This document shows, piece by piece, positions 17,311 to 28,784 of a DNA stretch of 64,000 nt. Position numbers and translations under genes: made by a program. Under the pieces are notes generated by a model, which was given only the letters and a program-made list of their open reading frames with translations, was not told the origin of the DNA and ran no database searches. The DNA comes from Sulfuricella denitrificans skB26 (GTDB taxonomy: Bacteria; Pseudomonadota; Gammaproteobacteria; Burkholderiales; Sulfuricellaceae): contig NC_022357.1 of assembly GCF_000297055.2 (NCBI RefSeq), positions 1,747,501-1,811,500 of the forward strand, given 5' to 3'. Within the stretch, counting starts at the first letter, position 1. The number at the start of each line of letters is the position of its first letter.

Positions 17311-17910
17311 ATGAACGAGACCATTCAGGAAATTCGAAAAGGTTACCTGAAAGCTTTTTCGGGACATATCGAAAATGCAGACGAAACTCCAATTTATTCG
17401 ATGGATCTGGTGGTGTTTGGCCTTATGGACAGAAACATTGGACTTATCGAAGCGCTGCCGAAGCTAATAGAAGACGAGAATATTCATGCCCTCGCACCAC
17501 TGTTGAGAGTTCAGTTAGACGGACTATTGCGCTTGCATGCGTTCAGGATGGTCGCAAAACCAAACGATTTAGCTGGTCAAGTGATTAAAGGTGTCGAACT
17601 ACGTAAGTTAACTGACGATAAAGGAAACAAATTCACAGACCGCCATCTAGTAAATTCGCTTATGGCTGAACTACCGTGGGTAGAGTCAATGTACGATACC
17701 CTTTGTGGGTGGGTACATTTTTCGGAGACGCATATTTTTGCCGCAGCCTCAGAAGGGAAAGGTGAAGGGGTAATTGAAATTGGAATCGGCGGATTCAGAA
17801 AACGAGTCAAGCCTGAGCTATTTCAAGAAGCAATTGAAGCGACCAAGGCAATTCATAAGGCAACAATTGAAATAATAGAGGCGTATTTTGCATTGCCAAG
17901 AAACTTATAA
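17311..17910 (+). CDS. all-helical orphan protein
   Basis: A 199-aa protein predicted to be mostly alpha-helical, without signal peptide or membrane segment. The pattern (LLRVQLDGLLRLHAFRM, then WVHFSETHIFAAASEGKG) recalls helical families such as DUF5677, which are often found in accessory regions, but I cannot confirm membership. Codon use is AT-rich like the zinc-ribbon gene 141 bp upstream. Function unknown. Confidence 0.6.
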   Translation: MNETIQEIRKGYLKAFSGHIENADETPIYSMDLVVFGLMDRNIGLIEALPKLIEDENIHALAPLLRVQLDGLLRLHAFRMVAKPNDLAGQVIKGVELRKLTDDKGNKFTDRHLVNSLMAELPWVESMYDTLCGWVHFSETHIFAAASEGKGEGVIEIGIGGFRKRVKPELFQEAIEATKAIHKATIEIIEAYFALPRNL

Positions 17911-18030
17911 TAACTCGCTCGTCCAGACGTTTCGCTGCGATGCAACTCGGAACGCACAGTTTTATCATTTAATCATCACAAGCAAGGTCCAGTTACCAGA
18001 TTTGTCTGAGCCGGCGAACCGGACAAAACA

Positions 18031-18060
18031 AGGGACTACAAAGATGTAGGCCCTTTTTTT
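18031..18060. terminator. rho-independent terminator between islet and ftsK
   Basis: The stem AGGGACTACA (18031-18040) pairs with TGTAGGCCCT (18045-18054; one mismatch), with an AAGA loop and a run of T residues on the plus strand. It ends the rightward islet transcript and could also act on leftward ftsK, whose stop is 36 bases away. Confidence 0.75.
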
Positions 18061-18095
18061 ACCCGGCAAGCACGGTCGCCACGAAAGGGCGCTCT

Positions 18096-20402
18096 TTACT
18101 CCGCCCCCTTCACCAGCACTTCACGATTCCCGTTGCTCTGCATCGTCGAAACCAGCCCGGCCTTTTCCATCTGCTCGATCAGCCTTGCCGCGCGGTTGTA
18201 GCCGATCCTGAGCTGGCGTTGCACCAGCGAGATCGAGGCGCGGCGCGATTTGAGCACCAGCGCCACGGCCTGATCGTACATCGGGTCGGATTCGGCGTCT
18301 CCGCCTGCTTCGCTGCCCTCGCCATCACTGGCCACTTCCGGCGCATCGAGGATACCTTCAACGTAATCTGGCGCGCCCAATGCTTTCAGATACTCGACTA
18401 CTCTGTGTACTTCATGGTCAGCGACATAGGCGCCGTGCACGCGCTGCGGGTAACCCGTGCCGGGCGGCAGGTAGAGCATGTCGCCTTGGCCGAGCAGCGC
18501 TTCGGCGCCCATCTGATCGAGGATGGTGCGCGAGTCGATCTTGCTCGACACCTGGAAGGCGACGCGGGTCGGTATGTTGGCTTTGATCAGGCCGGTGATC
18601 ACGTCCACCGACGGTCGCTGCGTCGCCAGCACAAGGTGGATGCCGGAGGCGCGCGCCTTCTGTGCCAGACGAGCGATCAGCTCCTCGACCTTTTTGCCCA
18701 CCATCATCATCATGTCGGCCAGTTCGTCGATCAGCACCACGATAAAAGGCATTTCCTCCAGGGGTTCAGGGGCGTCCGGCGTGAGGCTGAAGGGGTTGGG
18801 CAGCTTCGTGCCTGATTTCTCAGCTTCGCGCACCTTCTGGTTGTAACCGGCCAGATTGCGCACGCCCAGCGAGGACATCAGGCGATAGCGCCGCTCCATC
18901 TCGGCGACGCACCAGTTGAGCGCGTTGGCAGCGTGTTTCATGTCCGTTACCACCGGCGCAAGCAGGTGGGGAATACCTTCATAGACGGATAGCTCGAGCA
19001 TTTTCGGGTCGACCAAGATCAGCCGTACCTTGGCGGGATCGGCCTTGTAGACCAGGCTCAGGATCATGGCGTTGATCGCCACCGATTTACCCGAGCCGGT
19101 AGTGCCCGCCACCAGTACGTGAGGCATTTTTCCCAAGTCGGCCACCACTGCCTTGCCGGCGATGTCCTTGCCCATGGCGATGGTGAGCGGCGAAGCCATG
19201 TCGGCGTAAACCTTCGAGCCGAGAATCTCGCGCAGGCGAACCACCTGCCGCTTGGGGTTGGGAATTTCCAGCCCCATAAAGTTTTTGCCGGGGATGGTTT
19301 CCACCAAGCGGATGCTGACCACCGACAAGGCGCGTGCCAGATCCCTGACCAGGTTGGTGATCTGACTGCCCTTCACGCCTACCGCCGGCTCGATCTCGTA
19401 GCGCGTGATCACCGGGCCGGGGTAGGCGGCGATGACTTTTACCTCGACGCCAAAATCGGCCAGCTTGCGTTCGATCAGGCGTGAGGTGTATTCAAGGGTC
19501 TCCGGGCTGAGCGTTTCGGTATCGGCTTCCGCCTCGTCCAGCAGGTTCAGCGGGGGCAAGGGCGAATCCGGCAAGTTATCGAACAACGGCGCCTGCACCT
19601 CGCGCTCAGTGAGCGGAATCTGGGGAATGACCATCTGTGGCTGCTCGATGTGGACCGGCTTGTGGTCATCGACCCGCTTTTTCTCTTCTACGACTTCCTC
19701 GCGCTTGTTCAGCGCTACCGAGCCGGCGCGCCGATCCTGCCAGGCATCCCAGGTGCGAAAGATCCACTGAGCGCTGTTTTCCATGGCGCCGCCGAGACCT
19801 TCCATGAATTTCAGCCACGACATGCCGGTGAACAGGCTGAAGCCCACCGCCATGCTCAGCAACAATATCAAAGTAGCGCCGGTGAAGCCTATGCTGGTAG
19901 CCAGATAACTGCTGACCACCGATCCGAGCATCCCTCCCGGCGAAAGCGGAAGGACGGCTTTGAGGCTATATAGCCGCAACGCCTCCAGACCGCTGCTGGC
20001 AAGCAGGAGAATAACAAAACCGGCGACCGCAACGAACAGTGAGCGCCGGTCGGACGTACCTTTACTTTCGATGCGCCGGTAGCCCCACCAGACCACGTAC
20101 AGGGAAAACACCACCCACCAGTAGGCTGAAAAACCGAATACATAAAGCAGCAAATCCGCCAACCAGGCGCCCAGAGCACCGCCGGCATTATGAACGGTAA
20201 GCATACTGCCGCTATGCGACCAGCCCGGGTCGGCATAGTCATAACTGAACAATACCAGCGTCAGATACAAGGCCAATACCATCACCGCCAGCCAGCGCGC
20301 CTCACGGAGCAGGCCGGACAATTTCGGCGAAAGCGGCTCGGGAGGAGCCCGGCGGTTCGAACCCCGCGTATTCAGGGAGGAAGTCTTATTCAGAAAGGCC
20401 AT
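18096..20402 (-). CDS. ftsK: DNA translocase FtsK
   Basis: A 768-aa septal DNA translocase that pumps chromosome ends across the division site and activates dif recombination. The N-terminus has four transmembrane segments (roughly residues 35-205). A short linker follows, then the RecA-like motor with Walker A GTTGSGKS near residue 430 and the Walker B segment [11 protein letters not shown]. The C-terminal gamma winged helix (about 700-768) includes the [19 protein letters not shown] segment that reads KOPS. The linker is short compared with the E. coli protein, as in many betaproteobacteria. It is transcribed divergently from trxB. Confidence 0.96.
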   Translation of the reverse strand: MAFLNKTSSLNTRGSNRRAPPEPLSPKLSGLLREARWLAVMVLALYLTLVLFSYDYADPGWSHSGSMLTVHNAGGALGAWLADLLLYVFGFSAYWWVVFSLYVVWWGYRRIESKGTSDRRSLFVAVAGFVILLLASSGLEALRLYSLKAVLPLSPGGMLGSVVSSYLATSIGFTGATLILLLSMAVGFSLFTGMSWLKFMEGLGGAMENSAQWIFRTWDAWQDRRAGSVALNKREEVVEEKKRVDDHKPVHIEQPQMVIPQIPLTEREVQAPLFDNLPDSPLPPLNLLDEAEADTETLSPETLEYTSRLIERKLADFGVEVKVIAAYPGPVITRYEIEPAVGVKGSQITNLVRDLARALSVVSIRLVETIPGKNFMGLEIPNPKRQVVRLREILGSKVYADMASPLTIAMGKDIAGKAVVADLGKMPHVLVAGTTGSGKSVAINAMILSLVYKADPAKVRLILVDPKMLELSVYEGIPHLLAPVVTDMKHAANALNWCVAEMERRYRLMSSLGVRNLAGYNQKVREAEKSGTKLPNPFSLTPDAPEPLEEMPFIVVLIDELADMMMMVGKKVEELIARLAQKARASGIHLVLATQRPSVDVITGLIKANIPTRVAFQVSSKIDSRTILDQMGAEALLGQGDMLYLPPGTGYPQRVHGAYVADHEVHRVVEYLKALGAPDYVEGILDAPEVASDGEGSEAGGDAESDPMYDQAVALVLKSRRASISLVQRQLRIGYNRAARLIEQMEKAGLVSTMQSNGNREVLVKGAE

Positions 20403-22249
<1,847 letters not shown>

Positions 22250-22328
22250 TCTTGTCCTTCTCGCTGGATTTCGCAGCCTCCCTCCCTTACAATCTCTACC
22301 CTTCAGCAGTCCATACTTCGCCCCTACC

Positions 22329-23348
22329 ATGATCGAAAATACACCTGATGCACTTGAGGTTTCCATTGTTGTTCCGATTTACAACGAGGAAGAGAACCTC
22401 GGCGAACTGTTGCGCCGAGTCCATGAGGCGATGGAACCCACAGGACGATCCTGGGAACTGATCTGCATTGATGATTGCTCGTCCGACACTTCCGCTACTC
22501 TGCTGGAACAATTCGCCACCACCCGTCCCTGGCTGCACCCGCTTTACCTGATTCGCAACTACGGCCAGTCGGCTGCGATGCAGGCCGGCTTCGACGCGGC
22601 TGCCGGTGCCGTGGTCGTCACCCTCGACGGCGACTTGCAGAACGACCCCGCCGACATTCCCGGCCTGCTGGACATGCTCGATCAGAGGCCGGAAATCGAC
22701 ATCATTTCCGGCTGGCGCAAAAACCGACAGGACCGTTACATCAACCGCAAGCTGCCATCGATGATCGCAAACGGCCTGATTTCCCGCATGACCGGCGTCC
22801 ATCTGCACGATTACGGCTGCTCGCTCAAGGTTTACCGTAGCGAAAGCATCCGCGACGTCAAAATCTATGGCGAACTGCACCGCTTCATTCCGGCTCTCGC
22901 CGCTCAGTTCGGCGCCAAGGTTATCGAAGTACCGGTTTCCCATCATGCCCGCATGCACGGCCAATCCAAGTATGGCATCGACCGCACTCTGCGCGTGGTT
23001 CTCGACCTGCTCTGGGTGAAATTTCTGCTGCGCTTTTTGCACCGTCCGATGCACGCATTCGGCGGAGCCGGCATTACCTTGCTCCTGCCCGGCCTGTTGT
23101 CTCTGGGCGTTCTCGTGGTCGAGAAAGTGTTTCTCGGTGAAAACATCGGCGGTCGTCCGCTCCTGCTGCTCGGCGTGATGCTGACCCTGATGGGCGTACA
23201 ACTCGTCGCCATGGGCCTGCTGGGCGAGATCTTGATTCGCATCTACCATGAGCCCGCGGGTCGGGCACAATATCTGTTGCGGGCCGCCCCGCGTCGGCGC
23301 GGGAAAGCGAACCCTACTTCCAAAACCGCCCCAGAGCCGAATTCTTGA
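22329..23348 (+). CDS. polyprenyl-phosphate glycosyltransferase (GT2, ArnC/GtrB-like)
   Basis: A 339-aa GT2 family protein. The N-terminal domain has VSIVVPIYNEEENL and the catalytic DGDLQNDP, followed by the YGCSLK segment typical of dolichyl- or undecaprenyl-phosphate sugar transferases, and two C-terminal membrane helices (about 235-310). It should load a sugar onto undecaprenyl phosphate at the cytoplasmic face. It is a paralogue of arnC at 29.9 kb and opens the long envelope-modification locus. Its donor sugar is not known; it need not be aminoarabinose. Confidence 0.85.
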   Translation: MIENTPDALEVSIVVPIYNEEENLGELLRRVHEAMEPTGRSWELICIDDCSSDTSATLLEQFATTRPWLHPLYLIRNYGQSAAMQAGFDAAAGAVVVTLDGDLQNDPADIPGLLDMLDQRPEIDIISGWRKNRQDRYINRKLPSMIANGLISRMTGVHLHDYGCSLKVYRSESIRDVKIYGELHRFIPALAAQFGAKVIEVPVSHHARMHGQSKYGIDRTLRVVLDLLWVKFLLRFLHRPMHAFGGAGITLLLPGLLSLGVLVVEKVFLGENIGGRPLLLLGVMLTLMGVQLVAMGLLGEILIRIYHEPAGRAQYLLRAAPRRRGKANPTSKTAPEPNS

Positions 23349-24274
23349 GCAAAACCGGCATCAAGATACTTCGTTTTATCGCCGCGAGCTGCCTGCTCTC
23401 GGCCGTAATCTGGTACGCCAATCCGGCCAAGCTGGTCAAGACCCTGAGCAATGTGGAATTGCGCTGGTTCGCCTTAGCGGTAGCCGCCTCTATTCTGGCC
23501 AACATCGCCTCCGCCCTGCGCTGGGCACACATCGCCCGCCTTTTCAGCCTTACCGCACCAGCGTTTCCACTGATAGGCATCTATGGCCGCGGAGTGACGA
23601 TCAACAACCTTCTTCCCGGTGCCACCCTCAGCGGCGACATGCTGCGTGCCTACCAGCTGCACAAGCTGGGTAACCCGCTCGGGCCATCCACGCTCAGCGT
23701 CGTGCTCGACCGCTTCAGCGGCCTCTGGGTGCTGTGCCTGGTCTCTGCCGTAGCGGCGGCATTATGGAGCGGCACGAACTCCCTGACACACGACCCTGCC
23801 CTGGCGCAAAAACTGATAATTTATGCTGCCCTGCTCGGCAGCCTGATTTTGCTGCCTTTCCTGCCGCTGCCACGATTAGAACCCAAAGGACAAAGCAAGC
23901 TGGATGGGCTGCTAAGATCATGGAACAGCCTGGCCCAGCAGCTGGCCTTGTTTCGCAACAACCTGCCCAAGATGGCGCTGCAATCGGTGATGGTTCAGAT
24001 TTTTTCGTCGCTTGCGTTCTGGCTCGGCGGAATTTCGGTTGGACTGGATATCTCGTACTGGCTGGTGCTAGCTTTATGCGCGCCGGTATTCATCATCGCC
24101 GCCCTGCCAGTCGGCATCGGCGGATGGGGTACACGTGAATTCGCCGCAGTTCTGGTGTTCGGCTTCGCCGGCGTATCCGGCGAGATAGCCACCGCGACGG
24201 CCATACTGTACGGCCTGTGCGCCGTAATTCAGGGCATCCTCTACGCCCCTCTGTTCCTGTTATCAAGGGACTAG
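23345..24274 (+). CDS. lysylphosphatidylglycerol-synthase-type (UPF0104/AglD) membrane protein
   Basis: A 309-aa polytopic membrane protein of the LPG synthase transmembrane family (the flippase part of MprF, and AglD-like proteins), with about eight hydrophobic helices and the conserved GRGVTINNLLPGATLSGDMLRAY segment and PVGIGGWGTRE near the C-terminus. The TTG start overlaps the previous stop (TTGA). A role in flipping a lipid-linked sugar made by the upstream transferase is plausible but inferred. Confidence 0.8.
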   Translation: MSKTGIKILRFIAASCLLSAVIWYANPAKLVKTLSNVELRWFALAVAASILANIASALRWAHIARLFSLTAPAFPLIGIYGRGVTINNLLPGATLSGDMLRAYQLHKLGNPLGPSTLSVVLDRFSGLWVLCLVSAVAAALWSGTNSLTHDPALAQKLIIYAALLGSLILLPFLPLPRLEPKGQSKLDGLLRSWNSLAQQLALFRNNLPKMALQSVMVQIFSSLAFWLGGISVGLDISYWLVLALCAPVFIIAALPVGIGGWGTREFAAVLVFGFAGVSGEIATATAILYGLCAVIQGILYAPLFLLSRD

Positions 24275-24327
24275 CATTTACCTTTGTTTTACCTTGCGAC
24301 CCTTTGCGTCCTTTGCGGTAAAATGCT
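24273..24327. repeat. intergenic inverted repeat, family A, copy 2
   Basis: AGCATTTACC (24273-24282) is complementary to GGTAAAATGCT (24317-24327) with one extra base, and the segment between carries the CGTCCTTTGCGGTAAA core seen in the repeat at 13831-13864. It lies between the flippase-like gene and the ArnT-like gene, 30 bases before a TTG start. The right arm is followed by a T-run. Confidence 0.7.
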
Positions 24328-24357
24328 TTTTTCATTAACCAATCATTCGAGCCTTAC

Positions 24358-25902
24358 TTGCAAGATTTTTCACGCCCCATTCCACTCACCCACTATGCCC
24401 TGCTCGCCGTCGCCGTGCTCGGCTGTTTCTTTATTGGAATCGGTGGTTTTCCCCTGTTCGATCTCGACGAGGGCGCTTTCGGCGAGGCCACGCGTGAGAT
24501 GCTGGCGAGCGGCAATTTCCTGTCCACCACGCTCAACGGCGAGCCACGCTACGACAAGCCGATTTTAATCTACTGGCTTCAAGCAGCCAGCGTTTACCTG
24601 TTCGGCATCAAGGAATTCGCTTTCCGCCTGCCCTCTGCTCTGGCTGGCAGCGGCTGGGTGATATTCACCTATCTGTTCGTGCGCCGGGCGGCTAATGCAC
24701 GGCAGGCCCTGGCAGCGGGCATCATCACCGCCAGCGCGCTGGCGGTTTCCATTATCGTCAAAGTGGCTACCGCCGATGCCCTGCTCAACCTGCTGATCAG
24801 CGCCACGCTGTTCAGCGCCTACCTGTTCCTGCGCTTTCACGAACGCAAATATCTGTATCTCGCCTTTGCTGCCATGGGCCTGGGGTTCCTGACCAAGGGT
24901 CCGGTTGCCGTAATTATTCCGGGCATAGTGACCTTCCTCTACAGCGCGCTGCGCAATGATCTCAAGGGTTGGCTGACGCTGGCGCTAAATTGGCGTGGCA
25001 TTGCTCTGTTTATCACCATTGCTGCGCCGTGGTATGTGACGCAGTATCTGGTCGAAGGCGACGGGTTTTTTCGCGGATTTTTCCTCAAGCATAACGTCGA
25101 CCGTTTCTCCGCGCCGATGGAAAGTCATGGCGGCAATTATTTTTATTATGTTCCCGTGCTGCTGCTGAGCGTGCTGCCCTACACCACGGTCTTGCTCAAA
25201 GCTTTTGCGCAATGGCGCCGCATCATCAAGGACGACTTGCAGCTTTTTCTCCTGCTGTGGTTCGTCACCGTCTTCGTAATTTTCTCGTTTTCTGGCACCA
25301 AGTTGCCCCATTACCTGATTTACGGCTATTCCGGCGTTTTTATCCTGATGGCGGCTTACCTGGATGAACTGCGCTCGCGCTTGCTCGCTTTCCTGCCGCT
25401 GGTGTTATTGCTTGCAGTGCTGCTGTCCCTGCCGCAACTGATCGAAGCCGCCATCCCCCATATCAACAAGCCCTATTACCGGGAAATGCTTGCTGCCACC
25501 CGGCAATCCTTGAGCAGCTGGTATTACCCCTTCTTTGCTGGATTCTCTCTACTCACCCTGTATTTCATGGTGGAGAAGCGATTCGCCCTGAGCGCCAAAC
25601 TGCTGGCTAGCGGCGTCATCCTGGCAACCGGCTTTTCACTGCTGCTCCTGCCCCTATTCGGCGGCATGCAGCAGGGGCCGATCAAGGAAGCCGCGCTGCT
25701 GTCGCGCGACCGTGGCTACACGGTAGTGATGTGGGGGCTCAACATGCCGAGCTTCAGTGTCTACAGCCAGCGCATCGTGGAAAAACGTGACCCGCGCCGC
25801 GGCGATATCGTCATCACCCAAACCAACCGCCTGACCGAGCTGCGCGCCTATGAAACGCTCTACAGCAAGAACGGCATCGCCCTGATCAGGGTCAGCGAAT
25901 AA
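24358..25902 (+). CDS. ArnT-like glycosyltransferase (PMT family)
   Basis: A 514-aa integral membrane GT-C transferase of the PMT/ArnT family. The first periplasmic loop has the catalytic DLDEGAFGE motif and RYDKPILIYWLQ, as in ArnT; at least eleven hydrophobic segments follow. It should transfer a sugar from undecaprenyl phosphate to lipid A or another acceptor on the periplasmic side. It is a second copy beside arnT at 26.7 kb. The start is a TTG at 24358 and is uncertain. Only four bases separate it from the PAP2 gene. Confidence 0.85.
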   Translation: MQDFSRPIPLTHYALLAVAVLGCFFIGIGGFPLFDLDEGAFGEATREMLASGNFLSTTLNGEPRYDKPILIYWLQAASVYLFGIKEFAFRLPSALAGSGWVIFTYLFVRRAANARQALAAGIITASALAVSIIVKVATADALLNLLISATLFSAYLFLRFHERKYLYLAFAAMGLGFLTKGPVAVIIPGIVTFLYSALRNDLKGWLTLALNWRGIALFITIAAPWYVTQYLVEGDGFFRGFFLKHNVDRFSAPMESHGGNYFYYVPVLLLSVLPYTTVLLKAFAQWRRIIKDDLQLFLLLWFVTVFVIFSFSGTKLPHYLIYGYSGVFILMAAYLDELRSRLLAFLPLVLLLAVLLSLPQLIEAAIPHINKPYYREMLAATRQSLSSWYYPFFAGFSLLTLYFMVEKRFALSAKLLASGVILATGFSLLLLPLFGGMQQGPIKEAALLSRDRGYTVVMWGLNMPSFSVYSQRIVEKRDPRRGDIVITQTNRLTELRAYETLYSKNGIALIRVSE

Positions 25903-25906
25903 CGGC

Positions 25907-26710
25907 GTGAACTTCATCTCCCCCTCTCCTCTCCTCTCCCCCGAACCCTGTCGCATTTCCTGGCGCGAGCAGCGCGTCTGGCTGGTGCCGCTGCTCGCAG
26001 CCGCCGGCATGGTCGTACTCATTGCCAGCGACAGCAACCGCAGCCTGTTCCTGTATCTGAATAGCCTGGGCACGCTGGCCAGCGATGTGCTGTGGCAGAA
26101 CCTGACCGTACTGGGCGGCACCCTGGCTGGCTTGACCATGCTGGCTCCGCTGATCGGACGCCGGCCGGATATCCTCTGGTCGCTCGCACTCGCCGTCATC
26201 CTTGCCACCCTGTGGGTGCATGGGCTGAAAGGCCCAATCGACGCGCTACGCCCGCCGGCGGTGATCCCCCCGGAATTGCTGCATGTCATCGGCCCGGCGC
26301 ACCATTATGGCTCCTTCCCCTCGGGGCACAGCACCACGATTTTCACCGTAGCGGGCATCCTGAGTCTGTATCTCCGGCGCAGCGCCCTGATCTGGCTGGT
26401 GGTTGCGGCTGCCTTGCTGGTCGGCCTCTCCCGCATCGCGGTCGGCGTGCACTGGCCGCTCGACGTGCTGGGCGGTGCTTTCGGCGGTTGGCTTTCAGCA
26501 GTATTGGGCACCCTGCTCGCGCAGCGCTGGCGCTGGGGAGTCAGCCGTTCCGGAAAATGGATATTGGGGCTGGCACTGGCTACCTGCGCGCTGGCCCTGC
26601 TGATTTCGCCCGACACCAGCTATCCCGATGCGATCATACTGCAGCGGGGACTGGCGCTAGTCTGCCTGCTGCCGGTCTTCCTGCTGGCATTTAGCCGGTC
26701 TCGTTTATAA
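25907..26710 (+). CDS. PAP2-family phosphatase
   Basis: A 267-aa membrane phosphatase with all three PAP2 motifs: KGPIDALRP, PSGHS and SRIAVGVHWPLDVLGG. Substrates in the family include undecaprenyl pyrophosphate, phosphatidylglycerophosphate and lipid A phosphates. In this locus, recycling of the polyprenyl carrier after sugar transfer, or lipid A dephosphorylation, both fit. The start is GTG, four bases after the previous stop. Six membrane helices are evident. Confidence 0.85.
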   Translation: MNFISPSPLLSPEPCRISWREQRVWLVPLLAAAGMVVLIASDSNRSLFLYLNSLGTLASDVLWQNLTVLGGTLAGLTMLAPLIGRRPDILWSLALAVILATLWVHGLKGPIDALRPPAVIPPELLHVIGPAHHYGSFPSGHSTTIFTVAGILSLYLRRSALIWLVVAAALLVGLSRIAVGVHWPLDVLGGAFGGWLSAVLGTLLAQRWRWGVSRSGKWILGLALATCALALLISPDTSYPDAIILQRGLALVCLLPVFLLAFSRSRL

Positions 26711-26741
26711 TGCCAGCCAACGCTTTTTATACGGACATTGC

Positions 26742-28397
26742 ATGGCTCCCGACTCGGTAAACAGACGACGCATTTGGATGCTTCTTGTCCTGATAATGAC
26801 TGCGGTCTGGTTCGGCAATATCGAATATCGCAAGCTGGTCAGGCCGGACGAGGGGCGCTACGCGGAAATCGCCCGTGAAATGGCCGTCAGCGGTGACTGG
26901 ATTACGCCGCGCCTGAACGACATCAAATATTTCGAAAAACCCGCGCTGCAATACTGGATCACGGCGGGAGCTTACCGCCTGTTTGGCGAACACCACTGGA
27001 CTGCGCGGCTGTGGAGCGCGCTGTCCGGGTTTCTCGGCATCTTCTTCACCGCCTTCGCCGCTACCCGTTTGTTTGGTCGAGAGGCCGGCCTGTTAAGCGC
27101 CGCAGTGCTCGGCAGCAGCCTGCTGTATACCCTGATCGCCCACATGAACTCCCTGGATATGGGGATGACGTTTTTCATGGGCACTGCGCTGATGAGTTTC
27201 CTGCTGGCGCAACAGGATGGCGCCAGCAAACCCGCCAACCGCCTGTGGATGCACGTTACCTGGGCTGCCCTGGCATTTGCCGTCCTGAGTAAGGGATTGA
27301 TGGGCATCGTTTTGCCAGGCGCAGTAATTGTTCTTTACACTTTGATCGAACGTGATTTCGGCTTGTGGAAAAAACTGCACCTGCTCAGCGGAATAGTGCT
27401 TTTCATGGCTATCGCAGCACCCTGGTTCATCGCGGTATCAATCGCCAACCCCGAGTTTTTTCATTTCTTCTTCATACATGAACATTTCGAGCGTTTCCTG
27501 ACCAAAACCCACGGTCGCTACGAACCTTGGTGGTGGTTCATCCCCATATTGGTCGCCGGCATTCTGCCCTGGCTCATCACCCTGATTGACTCCCTGGTGT
27601 TCGCCTGGAAAGTTGAGCCGGCGGCAAAACAGCAATTCAAACCCAAACGATTCTTGCTGATCTGGGCGGTGTTCATTTTCGTTTTCTTTTCCCTCTCCGG
27701 CTCAAAACTCGCTTCCTACATCTTGCCGATCTTCCCAGCACTGGCCCTGCTGATCGGCGATCACCTCAGCCGCATCGACGGACGCCGCTTGTTCTGGCAG
27801 ATACTGCCGGTGGCATTCCTGGCCGCGGCCGGCCTGTTGCTGGCCCCCAATACGGTGCGCTTTGCCGATAATGAACTGGCTCGGGGACAATACACCCTGT
27901 TCGCCAACTGGCTGCTGGCTGCATCCGCAATCTGGCTGGTCGGAACCGTATCTGCACTATTGCTGAGTTACCGCGATAAAGTGCGTAGCGCGATCGTGGT
28001 CCTCGCCTGCACCAGCCTGATCGCCGCCCAGGTTCTGCTGACCGGCCACGACAGCCTGTCAGCGACGCGCTCGGACTACGCCATTGCCGAGCAAATCAAG
28101 CCCCATCTGCGGCCCGGCGTGCCCTTCTACAGTTTGTCAGGGTACGACCAGACACTGACTTACTATCTCAAGCGCACCGTGACCCTGGTCGAATATCAGG
28201 ACGAGATGGCCTTCGGCATCGCCCAGGAACCGGACAAATGGCTGCCAACCATCGAGTCTTTCAAGCAGGCTTGGATTCATCAGCCCTACGCCTTGGCAAT
28301 CATGCCACATGCCACCTATCAACGACTCTCCCAACAAGGACTGCCGATGCGGGTTATCGCCCGCAGCGTTGACAAGACAGCGGTAACCACACCATGA
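26742..28397 (+). CDS. arnT: 4-amino-4-deoxy-L-arabinose lipid A transferase
   Basis: A 551-aa polytopic glycosyltransferase matching ArnT in length and in the N-terminal RPDEGRYAEIAREM motif and YFEKPALQYW segment. ArnT moves aminoarabinose from undecaprenyl phosphate to the lipid A phosphates on the periplasmic face, lowering negative charge and giving resistance to polymyxin. About twelve membrane helices precede a C-terminal periplasmic domain. The stop overlaps the start of the small membrane protein gene by four bases, placing it in the same operon as the arn biosynthesis genes. Confidence 0.9.
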   Translation: MAPDSVNRRRIWMLLVLIMTAVWFGNIEYRKLVRPDEGRYAEIAREMAVSGDWITPRLNDIKYFEKPALQYWITAGAYRLFGEHHWTARLWSALSGFLGIFFTAFAATRLFGREAGLLSAAVLGSSLLYTLIAHMNSLDMGMTFFMGTALMSFLLAQQDGASKPANRLWMHVTWAALAFAVLSKGLMGIVLPGAVIVLYTLIERDFGLWKKLHLLSGIVLFMAIAAPWFIAVSIANPEFFHFFFIHEHFERFLTKTHGRYEPWWWFIPILVAGILPWLITLIDSLVFAWKVEPAAKQQFKPKRFLLIWAVFIFVFFSLSGSKLASYILPIFPALALLIGDHLSRIDGRRLFWQILPVAFLAAAGLLLAPNTVRFADNELARGQYTLFANWLLAASAIWLVGTVSALLLSYRDKVRSAIVVLACTSLIAAQVLLTGHDSLSATRSDYAIAEQIKPHLRPGVPFYSLSGYDQTLTYYLKRTVTLVEYQDEMAFGIAQEPDKWLPTIESFKQAWIHQPYALAIMPHATYQRLSQQGLPMRVIARSVDKTAVTTP

Positions 28398-28765
28398 ACC
28401 TGCTCAGTTTTTCTCTGATTCTATTCGGCGTGCTGCTCAATGCCGCCGCCCAATTGCTGCTCAAGGCCGGCACCAATGCCGTCGGCCACTTCGCCTTCAG
28501 CCGCGACAACATCCTGCCGGTGGGCTGGCAGCTCGCCACCGAGCCGCATATCATGGGTGGTCTTACCTGCTACGTGATCAGCGTGGTGGTATGGATCATG
28601 GCGCTGTCTCGTGTCGAAGTCAGCATCGCCTATCCGATGCTGTCGATCGGCTACGTAGTAAATGCGCTCGCCGCACTGTGGCTTTTCGGCGAGGCTGTTT
28701 CGGTCACCCGCATGGCCGGCATCGGCATTATAATTGTCGGCGTTTATGTCGTTGCGCGCAGCTAA
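28394..28765 (+). CDS. EmrE-fold small membrane protein (ArnE/ArnF-like)
   Basis: A 123-aa four-helix protein of the drug/metabolite transporter superfamily, the fold of ArnE and ArnF, which together flip undecaprenyl-phosphate-aminoarabinose. Only one such subunit is encoded here, so it may act as a homodimer. It overlaps arnT by four bases (ATGA) and is followed by arnB. Confidence 0.82.
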   Translation: MNLLSFSLILFGVLLNAAAQLLLKAGTNAVGHFAFSRDNILPVGWQLATEPHIMGGLTCYVISVVVWIMALSRVEVSIAYPMLSIGYVVNALAALWLFGEAVSVTRMAGIGIIIVGVYVVARS

Positions 28766-28784
28766 CATATCAGGACTCGAAACT

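Noticed and set aside
22296-23270. 324-codon antisense frame over the first GT2 gene
   Set aside because: Shadow frame in a GC-rich gene; low-complexity His/Gln-rich translation without domain.
22329-23348. Naming the first GT2 gene arnC
   Set aside because: A better-placed ArnC lies between arnB and the formyltransferase at 29.9 kb; this copy may use another sugar.
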